Part shown: one piece after another, positions 8,081-17,240 of the stretch | How the letters are laid out: every line of letters begins with the position of its first letter | How positions within the stretch are numbered: the first letter of the stretch is position 1 | Assembly: GCA_965215025.1 (NCBI GenBank) | Contig: CBDCCV010000001.1 | Span: 1,984,001-2,048,000 of the forward strand | Origin: CBDCCV01 sp965215025 | GTDB taxonomy: Bacteria; Bacteroidota; Rhodothermia; Rhodothermales; Salinibacteraceae | Length of the DNA: 64,000 bases | Direction of reading: 5' to 3' | The notes under the pieces: generated by a model | What the model was told of the DNA's origin: nothing | The model's database searches: none | The model's input: only the letters and a program-made list of their open reading frames with translations | Program-made: the position numbers and the translations under genes

Positions 8081-8356
8081 ATGAAACGCCTCAAAGCTCT
8101 TTTTTTCTTTCTGATGGCGCACCTCGTTCTCGTGGCGAGCGCCGTGACGGGGATCGAGGCGTGGCTCCACGGGCCGGGTACGGCCGCCTACGCCGGGTGG
8201 ACGGGCGGCCTCATCGTGGCGGTGTGGACGCTGCCGCTGGCCGTGTTCGCCGGATGCTTCGTCGGCCCCGAGGTGGTGAGGCCGGGGGCGGCAGAAGAGC
8301 GGCCCGCGCGGGCGATGACGGAGGCGGCCTCAGAGGCCGAGCCGGGGAACGGATAG
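8081..8356 (+). CDS. Small two-helix membrane protein, unknown function
   Basis: A 91-residue protein starting at ATG 8081. Two hydrophobic segments (about 5-25 and 40-60) are separated by a short loop with Trp and Gly, followed by a soluble Ala/Glu-rich tail. I recognise no family. The frame extends upstream of 8081, but MKRLKALFFF gives a natural positively charged start before the first helix. It lies about 195 bases upstream of secA on the same strand; whether they are co-transcribed is unclear. Confidence 0.55.
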   Translation: MKRLKALFFFLMAHLVLVASAVTGIEAWLHGPGTAAYAGWTGGLIVAVWTLPLAVFAGCFVGPEVVRPGAAEERPARAMTEAASEAEPGNG

Positions 8357-8551
8357 GCGCGCATTGCGTGCGTAAGGGTTGGCAGTCTGGTACGGTACTT
8401 GTCGCAGGCTGCCCGTAGCAGCCCGCCGCAGAAAAGGACGCGCGGCCGGCGCTGCATTTGCCTTTTTGTCACCCTCTCCCCGAGCGCTGGCCGGGCGCCC
8501 GGCGCTACGCCCCGCGCGGTCCCTCCTCACCTCCTCCGCCGACCCTCTCCT

Positions 8552-11500
8552 ATGCTTGACTGGCTCAAAAACCTCTTCGGCAACCGCAACAAGCGCGAGA
8601 TCGAGAAGCTCATCCCGCTCGTAGACCAGATCAACGCGCACGCCGAGGAGTTTTCTTCGTACTCCGACGACGAGCTGCGCGCCGAGACCGAAGGCTTCAA
8701 AAACGACCTCCGCGAGGCCACCAAGGAGATCGACGCGCGCGCGGAAGAGATCTACGCCACGCTGCGCGGCGCCGTCGAGACGCCCGAGCCGGCCCTCGTC
8801 GGCGGCGACGGGGCCGTGAGCGGCGAGGCCGCCGAAGCCGCCGTCGCCACCGCGCCCGAAGAAGCCGAAGACGAAGCGCCCGCCCAGGAGCTTACGCTGA
8901 GCGAGCGGCGCGCGCTCTACGACGAACTCGACGCCCTTGAAGACGAGCGGCGCGAGATCATCCAGAACACGCTCGACGACCTCCTGCCCGAGGCCTTCGC
9001 CGTCGTCAAGGAAACCTGCCGGCGGATGCTTGGCCAGACGTGGATGGCCGGCGGCACGGAGATCACCTGGGACATGGTGCCCTACGACGTGCAGCTCCTC
9101 GGCGGCGTCGTCCTCCACCAAGGCCGCGTGGCCGAGATGAAAACGGGCGAGGGCAAGACGCTCGTGGCCGTGCTCCCGATCTACCTCAACGCGCTCGTGG
9201 GCCGGGGCGTGCACATCATCACCGTGAACACGTACCTCGCCCAGCGCGACGCCGAGTGGATGGGGCCGATCCTCGGCTTCCACGGCCTCACCACCGACGT
9301 GATCGACCGCTACGAGCCGCACTCCGCCGAGCGCCGCCAGGCCTACCAGGCCGACGTCACCTACGGCACCAACAACGAGTTCGGGTTCGACTACCTCCGC
9401 GACAACTCGTTCGTGGTCAAGCCCGAGCAGTTGGTGCAGCGCGAGCACTACTACGCCATCATCGACGAGGTGGACTCCGTCCTCATCGACGAGGCGCGCA
9501 CGCCGCTCATCATCTCAGGCCCGGTGCCGCAGCAGCAGGGCAACGACCGCTACAACGAGCTTCAGCCCGCCGTCGAGAAGGTCATCCGCAAGCAGAAGAA
9601 GATCGTGGCCGACCTCGCGGATGAGGCCGAGAAGCTCCTCCAGGAGCGCGACGAAGCCGAGGCCGCCGGCGACCGCAAGCGCGCCTCCCGCGCCGAGGAC
9701 GAAGCGGGCTTGGCGCTACTCCGCGCCTCGCGCGGCTTCCCCAAGAATGAAAAGCTTCGCCGCCTTTTGGGTGAGCAGGGCGTCGAGCGCCTGCGCCAAA
9801 AGACCGAGTACTTCTACCTCCAGGACAGCGGCAAGCGGATGCCTGAGGTGGACGAGGTCCTGCTCTTCGCCCTCGAAGAAAAGCAGCGCTCCATCGAGAT
9901 GACCGAGCAGGGCCGCGCGTTCACGGCCAAGGTCTCAGGCGAGGACGAAGACCTCTTCGTGCTGCCGGACATCGGCGAGGGCATCGCCGAGATCGAGCGC
10001 ACGCGCAAGGAGAAGGAGCGCCAGCTCGAAGCGGACCTCGCCGAGCAGGACCTCTCGGAGGAAAAGCGCGAGAACAAGCGTATGAACGACGAGCGCCTCC
10101 TCGCCAAAGAAGAGGAGGAGGCCAAGCGCGAACTCTACAACACGTACTCCGAGCGCGCCGAGCGGCTGCACGCCATCGAGCAGCTCTTGAAGGCGTACAC
10201 GCTCTACGAGAAAGACGCCGAGTACATCGTCCAGGAAGGCAAGGTCCAAATCGTAGACGAGCACACGGGCCGCGTCCTCAGTGGTCGCCGCTACTCCGAT
10301 GGCCTCCACCAGGCGCTCGAGGCCAAAGAAAAGGTCGAGGTGCAGAAGGCGACGCAGACCTACGCCACGATCACCTTGCAGAACTACTTCCGCATGTACG
10401 ACAAGCTCGCCGGCATGACGGGCACGGCCGAGACCGAGGCCGAAGAGTTCCACAAGATCTACGGGATGGACGTCGTCGTCGTCCCCACGAACGAACCCAT
10501 CGCGCGCGACGACAAGGACGACCTCGTCTTCAAGACGAAGCGGGCGAAGTACCGCGCCGTCCTCGACCGCATCCGCGAGATGAACGAGGCGGGGCAGCCC
10601 GTCCTGGTGGGCACGACCTCGGTGGAGGTGTCCGAGCAGATGAGCCGGATGCTCCAGCGCGAAGGCATCCGCCACAACGTCCTCAACGCCAAAAAAGACC
10701 GCGCGCAGAAGGAGGCCGACATCGTGGCCGAGGCGGGCCGCCCCGGCGGCGTCACCATCGCCACGAACATGGCCGGCCGCGGCACCGACATCAAGCTGCG
10801 CGAGGGCGTAAAAGAGGCCGGCGGTTTGGCCATCATCGGCACCGAAAGGCACGAGTCCCGGCGGATTGACCTCCAGCTAAGGGGCCGCGCGGGCCGTCAG
10901 GGCGATCCGGGCGAGAGCCAGTTCTACGTCTCCCTCGAAGACGACCTCATGCGGCTCTTCGGGCAGGACCGCGTGGCGAAGGTGATGGACAAGCTCAACA
11001 TGGAAGAAGACGCCGTCATCACGCATCCGTGGATCAACAAGAGCATCAAGCGCGCGCAGGGGAAGGTGGAGCAGAACCACTTCGCCATGCGCAAGCGGCA
11101 GCTTGAGTACGACGACGTCCTCAACAACCAGCGCCAGGTGATCTACGACCGCCGGATGCACGCCCTCAAGGGCGACCGCTTCCACGGCGAGATCCTGGCG
11201 ATGCTCGAAGACACCACGCGCGCCATCGTAGAAAAACACTACGGTGAGGGCAACTTCGAGGAGATGCGCGAAGAGCTTCTGCGCACCCTGGCCTTCGACT
11301 TCGAGGCCGAGCGCGAGGACCTCGTCCGCCTCGGCGAGGACGGCACGGCGGACCGCGTCTACGACGAGGCCGTTTCTTACTACCACCGCAAGCGCACTGC
11401 CCTGGCGCAGCCTTTTTATCAGCGCCTCCGCCAGCTTGCCGAGAGCGAGAGCGAGGACGCCCCGAAGCGCGTCTACGTGGACTTCACCGACGGGCAGCGC

Positions 11501-12025
11501 TTCCTGCGTGCTTTGTGCGAGGTAAGCGAGGCCATCGCCACGAAGGGGCAGGAGATCAACAACGCGCTCGAACGCACAGCCATGCTCCAGATCATCGACG
11601 AGCGGTGGACGGAGCACCTGCGCGAACTCGACGAGCTGAAAGAGGGCATCGGCCTGCGCTCGTTCGGGCGGAAGGACCCGCTCGTCGAGTACAAGATGGA
11701 GGCGTACAAGATGTTCGTCGAGATGATGGAGCGCATCTCCGACGAGGTCGTCGCGCTCGTCTTTAAGGCCGGCCCGCTCATCGAGGACACGCGCCGGCGC
11801 AAGGCCGCCCCGCAGGCCCGCCTCGACAAGAACCGCGCGCAGACCGAGCACGCCTCCTCGGAGCCGAGCTACGGCGTCGAAGCGCAAGGCGGCAACCGGA
11901 ACGAGGCGCGCGACCGCGACCCCACGGCCAAGCAGCAAACCGTCGTCGTGGGCGAGACGCCCGGCCGCAACGACCCCTGCCCGTGCGGCTCCGGCCGGAA
12001 GTACAAGCACTGCTGCGGGCGGTAA
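8552..12025 (+). CDS. secA: Preprotein translocase ATPase SecA
   Basis: A 1157-residue SecA, the motor that pushes preproteins through SecYEG. It starts MLDWLKNLFGNRNKREIEKL. An acidic Ala/Glu insert around residues 70-115 separates the N-terminal helices from the motor, explaining part of the extra length over the roughly 900 residues of Escherichia coli SecA. Walker A MKTGEGKT is at about 196 and the DEVDSVLIDEART motif at about 305. Further long charged inserts lie between 340 and 540, and MAGRGTDIKL marks the second motor domain. The C-terminus carries the zinc and SecB-binding motif CPCGSGRKYKHCC after a variable linker. The open frame begins at 8399, but that extension is low-complexity Pro/Arg sequence. 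Confidence 0.97.
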   Translation: MLDWLKNLFGNRNKREIEKLIPLVDQINAHAEEFSSYSDDELRAETEGFKNDLREATKEIDARAEEIYATLRGAVETPEPALVGGDGAVSGEAAEAAVATAPEEAEDEAPAQELTLSERRALYDELDALEDERREIIQNTLDDLLPEAFAVVKETCRRMLGQTWMAGGTEITWDMVPYDVQLLGGVVLHQGRVAEMKTGEGKTLVAVLPIYLNALVGRGVHIITVNTYLAQRDAEWMGPILGFHGLTTDVIDRYEPHSAERRQAYQADVTYGTNNEFGFDYLRDNSFVVKPEQLVQREHYYAIIDEVDSVLIDEARTPLIISGPVPQQQGNDRYNELQPAVEKVIRKQKKIVADLADEAEKLLQERDEAEAAGDRKRASRAEDEAGLALLRASRGFPKNEKLRRLLGEQGVERLRQKTEYFYLQDSGKRMPEVDEVLLFALEEKQRSIEMTEQGRAFTAKVSGEDEDLFVLPDIGEGIAEIERTRKEKERQLEADLAEQDLSEEKRENKRMNDERLLAKEEEEAKRELYNTYSERAERLHAIEQLLKAYTLYEKDAEYIVQEGKVQIVDEHTGRVLSGRRYSDGLHQALEAKEKVEVQKATQTYATITLQNYFRMYDKLAGMTGTAETEAEEFHKIYGMDVVVVPTNEPIARDDKDDLVFKTKRAKYRAVLDRIREMNEAGQPVLVGTTSVEVSEQMSRMLQREGIRHNVLNAKKDRAQKEADIVAEAGRPGGVTIATNMAGRGTDIKLREGVKEAGGLAIIGTERHESRRIDLQLRGRAGRQGDPGESQFYVSLEDDLMRLFGQDRVAKVMDKLNMEEDAVITHPWINKSIKRAQGKVEQNHFAMRKRQLEYDDVLNNQRQVIYDRRMHALKGDRFHGEILAMLEDTTRAIVEKHYGEGNFEEMREELLRTLAFDFEAEREDLVRLGEDGTADRVYDEAVSYYHRKRTALAQPFYQRLRQLAESESEDAPKRVYVDFTDGQRFLRALCEVSEAIATKGQEINNALERTAMLQIIDERWTEHLRELDELKEGIGLRSFGRKDPLVEYKMEAYKMFVEMMERISDEVVALVFKAGPLIEDTRRRKAAPQARLDKNRAQTEHASSEPSYGVEAQGGNRNEARDRDPTAKQQTVVVGETPGRNDPCPCGSGRKYKHCCGR

Positions 12026-12101
12026 AGGCGTTGCGCGTTGAACCGTTAGGCGATCTAGAAGCGAACGTGAGCAAAACGTCTTCTAAAGCGTGGGGGAGCG
12101 C

Positions 12102-12968
12102 ATGGCACTAGGCCTGAAGACAGCGCGCGCCGCCCGGGGCGAGCGTGCCCCAAGCGACGGGTGCCGCCCGGCCGACGACGAGCGCTGCGCCCGGCTCGAC
12201 GGCCTCATCGCGCGGCACGAGCGGGCGCAGGACGAAGAAGAGGCCACACGCCTGCGCCGCGAGTTCCTCCTCGCGCTCGAAGGCGCGCCCAACCTCCTGG
12301 CCGAGGAGCGCTTCGCCCGCTTTTTGGAGGAGCACGTCGTCACCGGGGACTTCGCCGGCCTTCACTGGAAGACGCCGCACGACGTCGCCGCCTTCTGCGA
12401 GACGCTCTACCGCACGCCGTTCGAGAGCGAGGAGGTGGGCCGGCGCGTGACCGCCCACGTCAACGGCCTCTTGATGCAGGCGCTCCACCAGTTCGAGCGC
12501 GAGGGGGCTATGGAGGACGTCTTCAGGCTGCTGCAGCTGGCCTCCGTCTCGCTGGACACGTCCGAGGCCAACGCGCTGCGCCTGCGCCGCCGGGCCGCGA
12601 TCTACGAGCGCCGCCGCGCCCGCCGCCGCCGCCGCTGGCTCTACGGCTACGTGGCCCTGCAAGCCGTCCTCATCACGCTGGTCTTTCCGCTCCTCTTCAT
12701 CAACGCCGAGAACGGCAAGATCCAGCAGCGGATCGAGGAGATGACCAAGGTTGAGATGGAGGAAGAGGAGCCGCCGCAGTACCTCTCCTACGCCGACGGG
12801 CTGTACTGGTCGCTCATCACGGCCGGCTCCATCGGCTACGGGGACATCACGCCGCGGACGGGCCTGGGCCGCATCATCGCCGCCACGCTGGGCGTCATGG
12901 GCGTCATCACCATCGGCGTGGTGGCCGGGCTGATCCTGAACTGGGTCACCCCGCGCCGGCTGGAGTGA
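12102..12968 (+). CDS. Two-helix potassium channel-like protein with a long cytosolic N-terminus
   Basis: A 288-residue protein. Residues 1-170 are soluble and mostly helical, ending in an Arg-rich block. A first membrane helix (about 182-205) is followed by an acidic pore-turret loop, a pore helix, the selectivity filter in TAGSIGYGDITP, and a second helix rich in Gly and Ile near the C-terminus. This is the pore module of two-helix K+ channels; no RCK domain follows. The start is ATG 12102, with GGGGGAG immediately upstream. The N-terminal domain is not one I recognise and may be regulatory. Confidence 0.8.
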   Translation: MALGLKTARAARGERAPSDGCRPADDERCARLDGLIARHERAQDEEEATRLRREFLLALEGAPNLLAEERFARFLEEHVVTGDFAGLHWKTPHDVAAFCETLYRTPFESEEVGRRVTAHVNGLLMQALHQFEREGAMEDVFRLLQLASVSLDTSEANALRLRRRAAIYERRRARRRRRWLYGYVALQAVLITLVFPLLFINAENGKIQQRIEEMTKVEMEEEEPPQYLSYADGLYWSLITAGSIGYGDITPRTGLGRIIAATLGVMGVITIGVVAGLILNWVTPRRLE

Positions 12969-13110
12969 GCGCCGCCGCCCTTCTGCAGAACCAACCGCGC
13001 CGCGCGCAGGTAGAGGGAAGAACAGGCTGCCTCGCAGAGATCTCCAGCTTGCTGGCGAGCCTTTGCCGCCAACCCGCCGCCCCTTGTTACCCACCTTGCG
13101 GAAATGGGCC

Positions 13111-13395
13111 ATGAGCACGACATCCGAAGACAAAGCGCGCGCCGCCCTGGCGGAAATTGTGTGGAAAGACCCGGAGCGCGTGGGCGGCGCGTTATGCTTC
13201 CGTGGCACACGCGTTTCCGTCCAGACGCTCGCCGACTACTTGAAGGCGGGCCATTCGCTGGATCATTTCCTGGAAGGCTTCCCGACCGTCGAGCACGCGC
13301 AGGCGCAGCGCTTTCTGGACGTCGCCGTCAGGCTTGCTGATGAAGCGGCAGCTCTGGAGGAAGACCTCGTCGCTGGCGGAAGGCAGCCGGCATAA
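13111..13395 (+). CDS. DUF433 antitoxin
   Basis: A 94-residue protein with DUF433 hallmarks: GGALCFRGTRVSVQTLADYL, then a helix-turn-helix-like stretch, LEGFPTVEHAQAQ. DUF433 proteins pair with PIN-like DUF5615 toxins, and one follows after six bases. The start is ATG 13111; the open frame begins further up but only with non-homologous residues. About 55 bases upstream an inverted repeat CCAGC-TT-GCTGG (13044-13055) could be an operator for autoregulation, which is inference only. Confidence 0.85.
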   Translation: MSTTSEDKARAALAEIVWKDPERVGGALCFRGTRVSVQTLADYLKAGHSLDHFLEGFPTVEHAQAQRFLDVAVRLADEAAALEEDLVAGGRQPA

Positions 13396-13401
13396 AAGCC
13401 T

Positions 13402-13734
13402 GTGCGCATTCTCATTGACGAACACCTCGACGTGCGACTCTACCGCTACTTTGGAGGAGGTTTCGAGGCTGAAACAGCGGAGTACCGCGGGTGGAAGGGC
13501 GTAGCGAACGGCGCGCTGCTCCGGCGAGCGGCTGCTGAGTACGACGCCTTCGTCACCAACGACCGCAGCATCCCGCATCAGCAGAACATCGCGCGTTTGG
13601 ACCTCCGCGTGGTCGTGCTCACCGCTCCGAGCAACAACGTAGAGGACTTGGCGCCGCTCGTGCCGGCGGCGCAGAAGGCGATCCGCGCGATGGCGCCCGG
13701 CGAGGTCCGCTACGTGGAGGCGCCGCGTGCGTAG
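13402..13734 (+). CDS. DUF5615 PIN-like toxin
   Basis: A 110-residue PIN-like protein starting at GTG 13402 (MRILIDEHL). The N-terminal acidic motif ILIDEHLD, the middle RGWKGVANGALLRRA and YDAFVTNDRSIPHQQN match DUF5615, in which DE and ND residues form the presumed nuclease site. It pairs with the DUF433 gene just upstream in the standard antitoxin-first order. Frames, start signals and key residues look intact, unlike the pair at 3.8-4.5 kb. Confidence 0.87.
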   Translation: MRILIDEHLDVRLYRYFGGGFEAETAEYRGWKGVANGALLRRAAAEYDAFVTNDRSIPHQQNIARLDLRVVVLTAPSNNVEDLAPLVPAAQKAIRAMAPGEVRYVEAPRA

Positions 13735-13783
13735 CCCCGCCCAACGTCCAATCAACCCCCCGTCCGAAATCTAAAATCCGAGG

Positions 13784-15556
13784 ATGCTCCGCTCGCTCTA
13801 CATCCGTGACTACGCGCTGATTGAGGAGGTCGAGGTCGAGCTGGAGAGCGGCCTCAACATCATCACCGGCGAGACGGGCGCGGGCAAGTCCATCCTCATC
13901 GGCGCCTTGAGCATGATCCTGGGCGAGCGCGCTTCGACGGATTCCGTGCGCACGGGCGCCAAGAAGGCCGTGATCGAGGGCGTCTTCGACGAGGCCGGCA
14001 CCCCGGCCCTCCAGGCGCTCTTGGAAGAGAACGCCATCGACCCGCTCCCCGGCGGCGCGAACGGCACGAGCGGCGATCAGGTCGTCCTGCGCCGGCAGAT
14101 CACCGCGAGCCAGAGCCGCGCCTTCGTCAACGACACGCCCGCCACGCTCGACGTCATGCGCGCCGTGGCGGCCGAACTCATCGACCTCCACGGCCAGCAC
14201 GAGCACCAGAGCCTGCTGCGCACCGAGAAGCATCTCGACCTCCTGGACGACTTCGGCGGGCTGGGCGATTTGCGCGAGGCCTACGGCGGGCACTACACGC
14301 GCGTGGCCGGCCTCGTCGAAGAGCGCGACGTCCTGCGAAAACGCGAGCGCGAACTTTCGCAGCAGAAGGAGCTGTGGGCGTTCCAGATCAAAGAGATCGA
14401 CGCCGTCGGCCCGCAGCCCGGCGAGGAGGACGACCTCGACGCCGAGCACCGCCGCCTCGCCAACGCCGAGAAGCTTTACGAGGAAAGCGCGCGCCTCTAC
14501 GCGCTCCTCTACGAGTCGGAGCAGGCGGTGAACGACCAGCTTGTGGTGGCGCGCAACGCCTTGCAGGACCTCGCCCGCATCGACGACGCCTTCGAGGCGC
14601 AGCTTGAAGAAGTCGAATCGGCGCAGATTATCGTGGCCGAGGCCGCCGGTTTTCTGCAAGACTACAACGCGCACATCGAGTTCAACCCGGAACGCCTGGC
14701 CGAAATCCGCCAGCGCAGGGGCGAACTCGAACGGCTCAAGCGCAAGTACGGCGGCACGCTCGAGGCCGTCCTCGCGCACCGCCGGGAGATCGGAGGGCAG
14801 CACAGCTTGGCGGCGGACTTCGAGGGTGCCATCGAGCGCCTCGGCGAGGAGATCCGCGCCGCGCAAAGGGCACTCACCGACGCCGCCGAGCGCTTGAGCG
14901 CGAAGCGCCGTGAGGTGGCCGGGCGCATCGAGAACGCCATTCTCGAAGAGCTTGCCCGGCTGGGGATGCCGCGCAGCCGGTTCGCCGTCCGCTTCACGCG
15001 GCAGGAAGACGCCGAGGGCTGGGTCCGGCCCGGCGCCTCGGAAAATGGCAGCCCAAAGAACGGCGCCGCCGCCGTGCGCTACCGGGCGTTCGGGTCGGGC
15101 ATGGACCGCGCCGAGTTCTTCATCTCCACGAACGTGGGCGAGGCGCTGATGCCCCTGAAAAAGGTGGCCTCCGGCGGCGAGATCAGCCGGATCATGCTCG
15201 CCCTGAAAACCATCCTCGCCAAGAGCGAGCGGCTGCCTATCCTCGTCTTCGACGAGATCGACGCGGGGATCTCGGGCGACATGGCCCGGCGCGTGGGCGA
15301 AGCCATGCGCGACTTAGCGCGCTATCATCAGATCATCGCCATCACGCACCTGCCGCAGATCGCCGCCCTGGGCGACGCGCACTTCGAGGTGGCCAAAGAC
15401 GTAGCCAGAGGGCGCACGCGCACGCAGATCCAGCGCCTGGACGAGGACGAGCGCGCCGCGCAGGTGGCCACGCTCATCAGCGGCGCCGCCGTGACCGACG
15501 CCGCTCTCAAGAGCGCGCGCGAACTCATGACGGCGGGCCGGCGTGAGAAGGCTTGA
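13784..15556 (+). CDS. recN: DNA repair ATPase RecN
   Basis: A 590-residue SMC-like repair protein that acts at DNA double-strand breaks. Walker A GETGAGKS is at residues 29-36. A QEHQ-type signature region (HGQHEHQSLL) follows, then long coiled-coil arms (about 165-370), the ABC signature KVASGGEISRIMLALK, Walker B LPILVFDEIDAGISG and the His switch AITHLPQIA. The length is normal for RecN. ATG 13784 begins directly with the conserved MLRSLYIRDYALIEE. No LexA-type box could be identified upstream. Confidence 0.96.
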   Translation: MLRSLYIRDYALIEEVEVELESGLNIITGETGAGKSILIGALSMILGERASTDSVRTGAKKAVIEGVFDEAGTPALQALLEENAIDPLPGGANGTSGDQVVLRRQITASQSRAFVNDTPATLDVMRAVAAELIDLHGQHEHQSLLRTEKHLDLLDDFGGLGDLREAYGGHYTRVAGLVEERDVLRKRERELSQQKELWAFQIKEIDAVGPQPGEEDDLDAEHRRLANAEKLYEESARLYALLYESEQAVNDQLVVARNALQDLARIDDAFEAQLEEVESAQIIVAEAAGFLQDYNAHIEFNPERLAEIRQRRGELERLKRKYGGTLEAVLAHRREIGGQHSLAADFEGAIERLGEEIRAAQRALTDAAERLSAKRREVAGRIENAILEELARLGMPRSRFAVRFTRQEDAEGWVRPGASENGSPKNGAAAVRYRAFGSGMDRAEFFISTNVGEALMPLKKVASGGEISRIMLALKTILAKSERLPILVFDEIDAGISGDMARRVGEAMRDLARYHQIIAITHLPQIAALGDAHFEVAKDVARGRTRTQIQRLDEDERAAQVATLISGAAVTDAALKSARELMTAGRREKA

Positions 15557-15645
15557 GCGCACGTCTGGAATTTGCGCAGCGCGGATTGTAGATTAGCTTA
15601 CACCGTTGCGCCCCCGCGCTACCTCGACCGCTGAACCGTCTTGTC

Positions 15646-16701
15646 ATGCCTCGTCTTCTGCCCGTTCTCGCCACCGTTTTTCTGCTACTGGCCGTGCTGC
15701 TGTGGTCCGGCTGCGACGCGGGCGATCCTGAAGAGGGCGAGGCCGACCGGGAGGCGCTTATCGGCACGTGGTCGTTGGACCGGGCCGCTCTCAATTACTA
15801 CCTCACCTCCAGGACCGATCAGGTCGTGATTGATCCAGAGGAGGAAGGCGAGGGACGCATCGTAGTGAGCGGAGCAGTGGAGGCAGAGTTGTCCTATCTG
15901 CGTCGCGCGCTGTCCTTCTTCGGCGACGCGCTGGTCGTGGCCTCTGCCGAGCCGCTGTTTCTGGTGGGCGAGTTTGCGAGCGAAGCGGTACGCCTCCGAA
16001 CACCGCTGGAGGAGGGCGGCGACTTCACGCTCCTTGCAGGAGACCTCTTCACCGAGGGCTTCTCCGCGCCCGCCAGCGGCGACTTGAGCTTCGACCCGGC
16101 AACCAACACGCTGCGGGCCGACGAGGCCGTCTTGACCGAAGAATATGGCGGGGAGCAGACGGTGATGCTCGACGGCTCTTTGCAGGCGGCTACGCAGCCT
16201 ATCGCGGCAGGCGCGGAGGCGCTCGTGGAGACGGAGGTTTTCGACCGCTTGCCGGACGAAAGCCTCACGTTCGCGTTCAACGAGGACAACACCTTCACCG
16301 CGCAGAGCGCTGACGAGGACGGCGAGACCGAGGAAACTCGCGGCACGTGGCGCATCGAAGACGGCGAGCTGGTGCTTGACGCGGAGACGGGCGGCGACCC
16401 GGCCCTGTCGTCGCAGCGCATCCGCTTTGACGTGAGCGCCGGCGCACTGCGGATGAGCGGCCTCTCCACCTTCGACACCGCCGCCGATTCGCTCTCGGCC
16501 AACGAGCAGAGCGAAGCGCTCCAAGCGTTCGAGCAGGCCTACGGAGCCATGGACGGAAGCCTCTTGCGCGTGCGCTCGCTGCAAGACCTCGTCCTGCGTC
16601 CCGCCGGCGAAGAAACGCACGCCGGTCAGGCGCTACGCTCGCCGCTCCGATTTCCTCGCGGGCTTCCGTGGCAGCGCCCGGACGGCCCGGCAGAGCGCTG
16701 A
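15646..16701 (+). CDS. Predicted lipoprotein, unknown function
   Basis: A 351-residue protein with a lipoprotein signal peptide ending in lipobox WSGC (Cys23). The mature part is acidic and strand-rich. It contains ALIGTWSLDR near the N-terminus and RGTWRIEDGELVLD in the second half, the GTW pattern of lipocalin-like or META-like stress lipoproteins, so two related beta domains are possible. The last 40 residues change character to Pro/Arg-rich, which may mark a frameshift near 16610 or just a degenerate tail. Function not recognised. Confidence 0.6.
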   Translation: MPRLLPVLATVFLLLAVLLWSGCDAGDPEEGEADREALIGTWSLDRAALNYYLTSRTDQVVIDPEEEGEGRIVVSGAVEAELSYLRRALSFFGDALVVASAEPLFLVGEFASEAVRLRTPLEEGGDFTLLAGDLFTEGFSAPASGDLSFDPATNTLRADEAVLTEEYGGEQTVMLDGSLQAATQPIAAGAEALVETEVFDRLPDESLTFAFNEDNTFTAQSADEDGETEETRGTWRIEDGELVLDAETGGDPALSSQRIRFDVSAGALRMSGLSTFDTAADSLSANEQSEALQAFEQAYGAMDGSLLRVRSLQDLVLRPAGEETHAGQALRSPLRFPRGLPWQRPDGPAER

Positions 16702-16790
16702 ATCTCGCGGCGCAGTTTTCTTTAACTCGCCGGTGCTTGCGAGCGGCCGGCGCTGGGTAACATTCCCTCATCTACCGAAGCATTTTTACC

Positions 16791-17120
16791 ATGACCTTTC
16801 AAGATCGAGGTGCTGAGAAGCAGGTGCCCGAAGAACTTTCAAGAAAAACCGTCGAGGTCAAGCAGGCTCTTGACGGTGCCATGACCGACGGCGAAGAGGA
16901 GATCTTCGCCGCGCTGGACGAGCTAGCCGTCGTTGTGCTGAGCCTGCGGGCACGGCCTGAGACGGAGCGCGAAGCCACCCGCCTTGACAGGGTCGGGGAG
17001 CAGATGGTAGGCGGGCTGATCCGGAAGCTCAGCCTCAAGAGCGCGCAGATCGAGGAGCTTACGCGCGAGCTTAGCAACCTGCGCAAGGCCTGGGGCGATC
17101 AGCTCAAAACGGCCGAATAA
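16791..17120 (+). CDS. Small helical protein, unknown function
   Basis: A 109-residue, charged, Glu/Leu-rich protein without signal peptide or membrane helix. The C-terminal half (SLKSAQIEELTRELSNLRKAW) has heptad-like spacing suggesting a short coiled coil. No family recognised. It starts at ATG 16791 and lies 120 bases upstream of the phosphohexomutase gene. Codon use matches its neighbours. Confidence 0.6.
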   Translation: MTFQDRGAEKQVPEELSRKTVEVKQALDGAMTDGEEEIFAALDELAVVVLSLRARPETEREATRLDRVGEQMVGGLIRKLSLKSAQIEELTRELSNLRKAWGDQLKTAE

Positions 17121-17240
17121 GCCGGGCGGCCCTGCTCTCTTTTTAGGAGCGCGTTTTGTAGCATGATACGCCGGCGCGGGCGGCGGATGAGCGCCGCGCC
17201 GGCTCCCCCGCTCCCCGAAAAAGCAGCAGCACACGGCACC

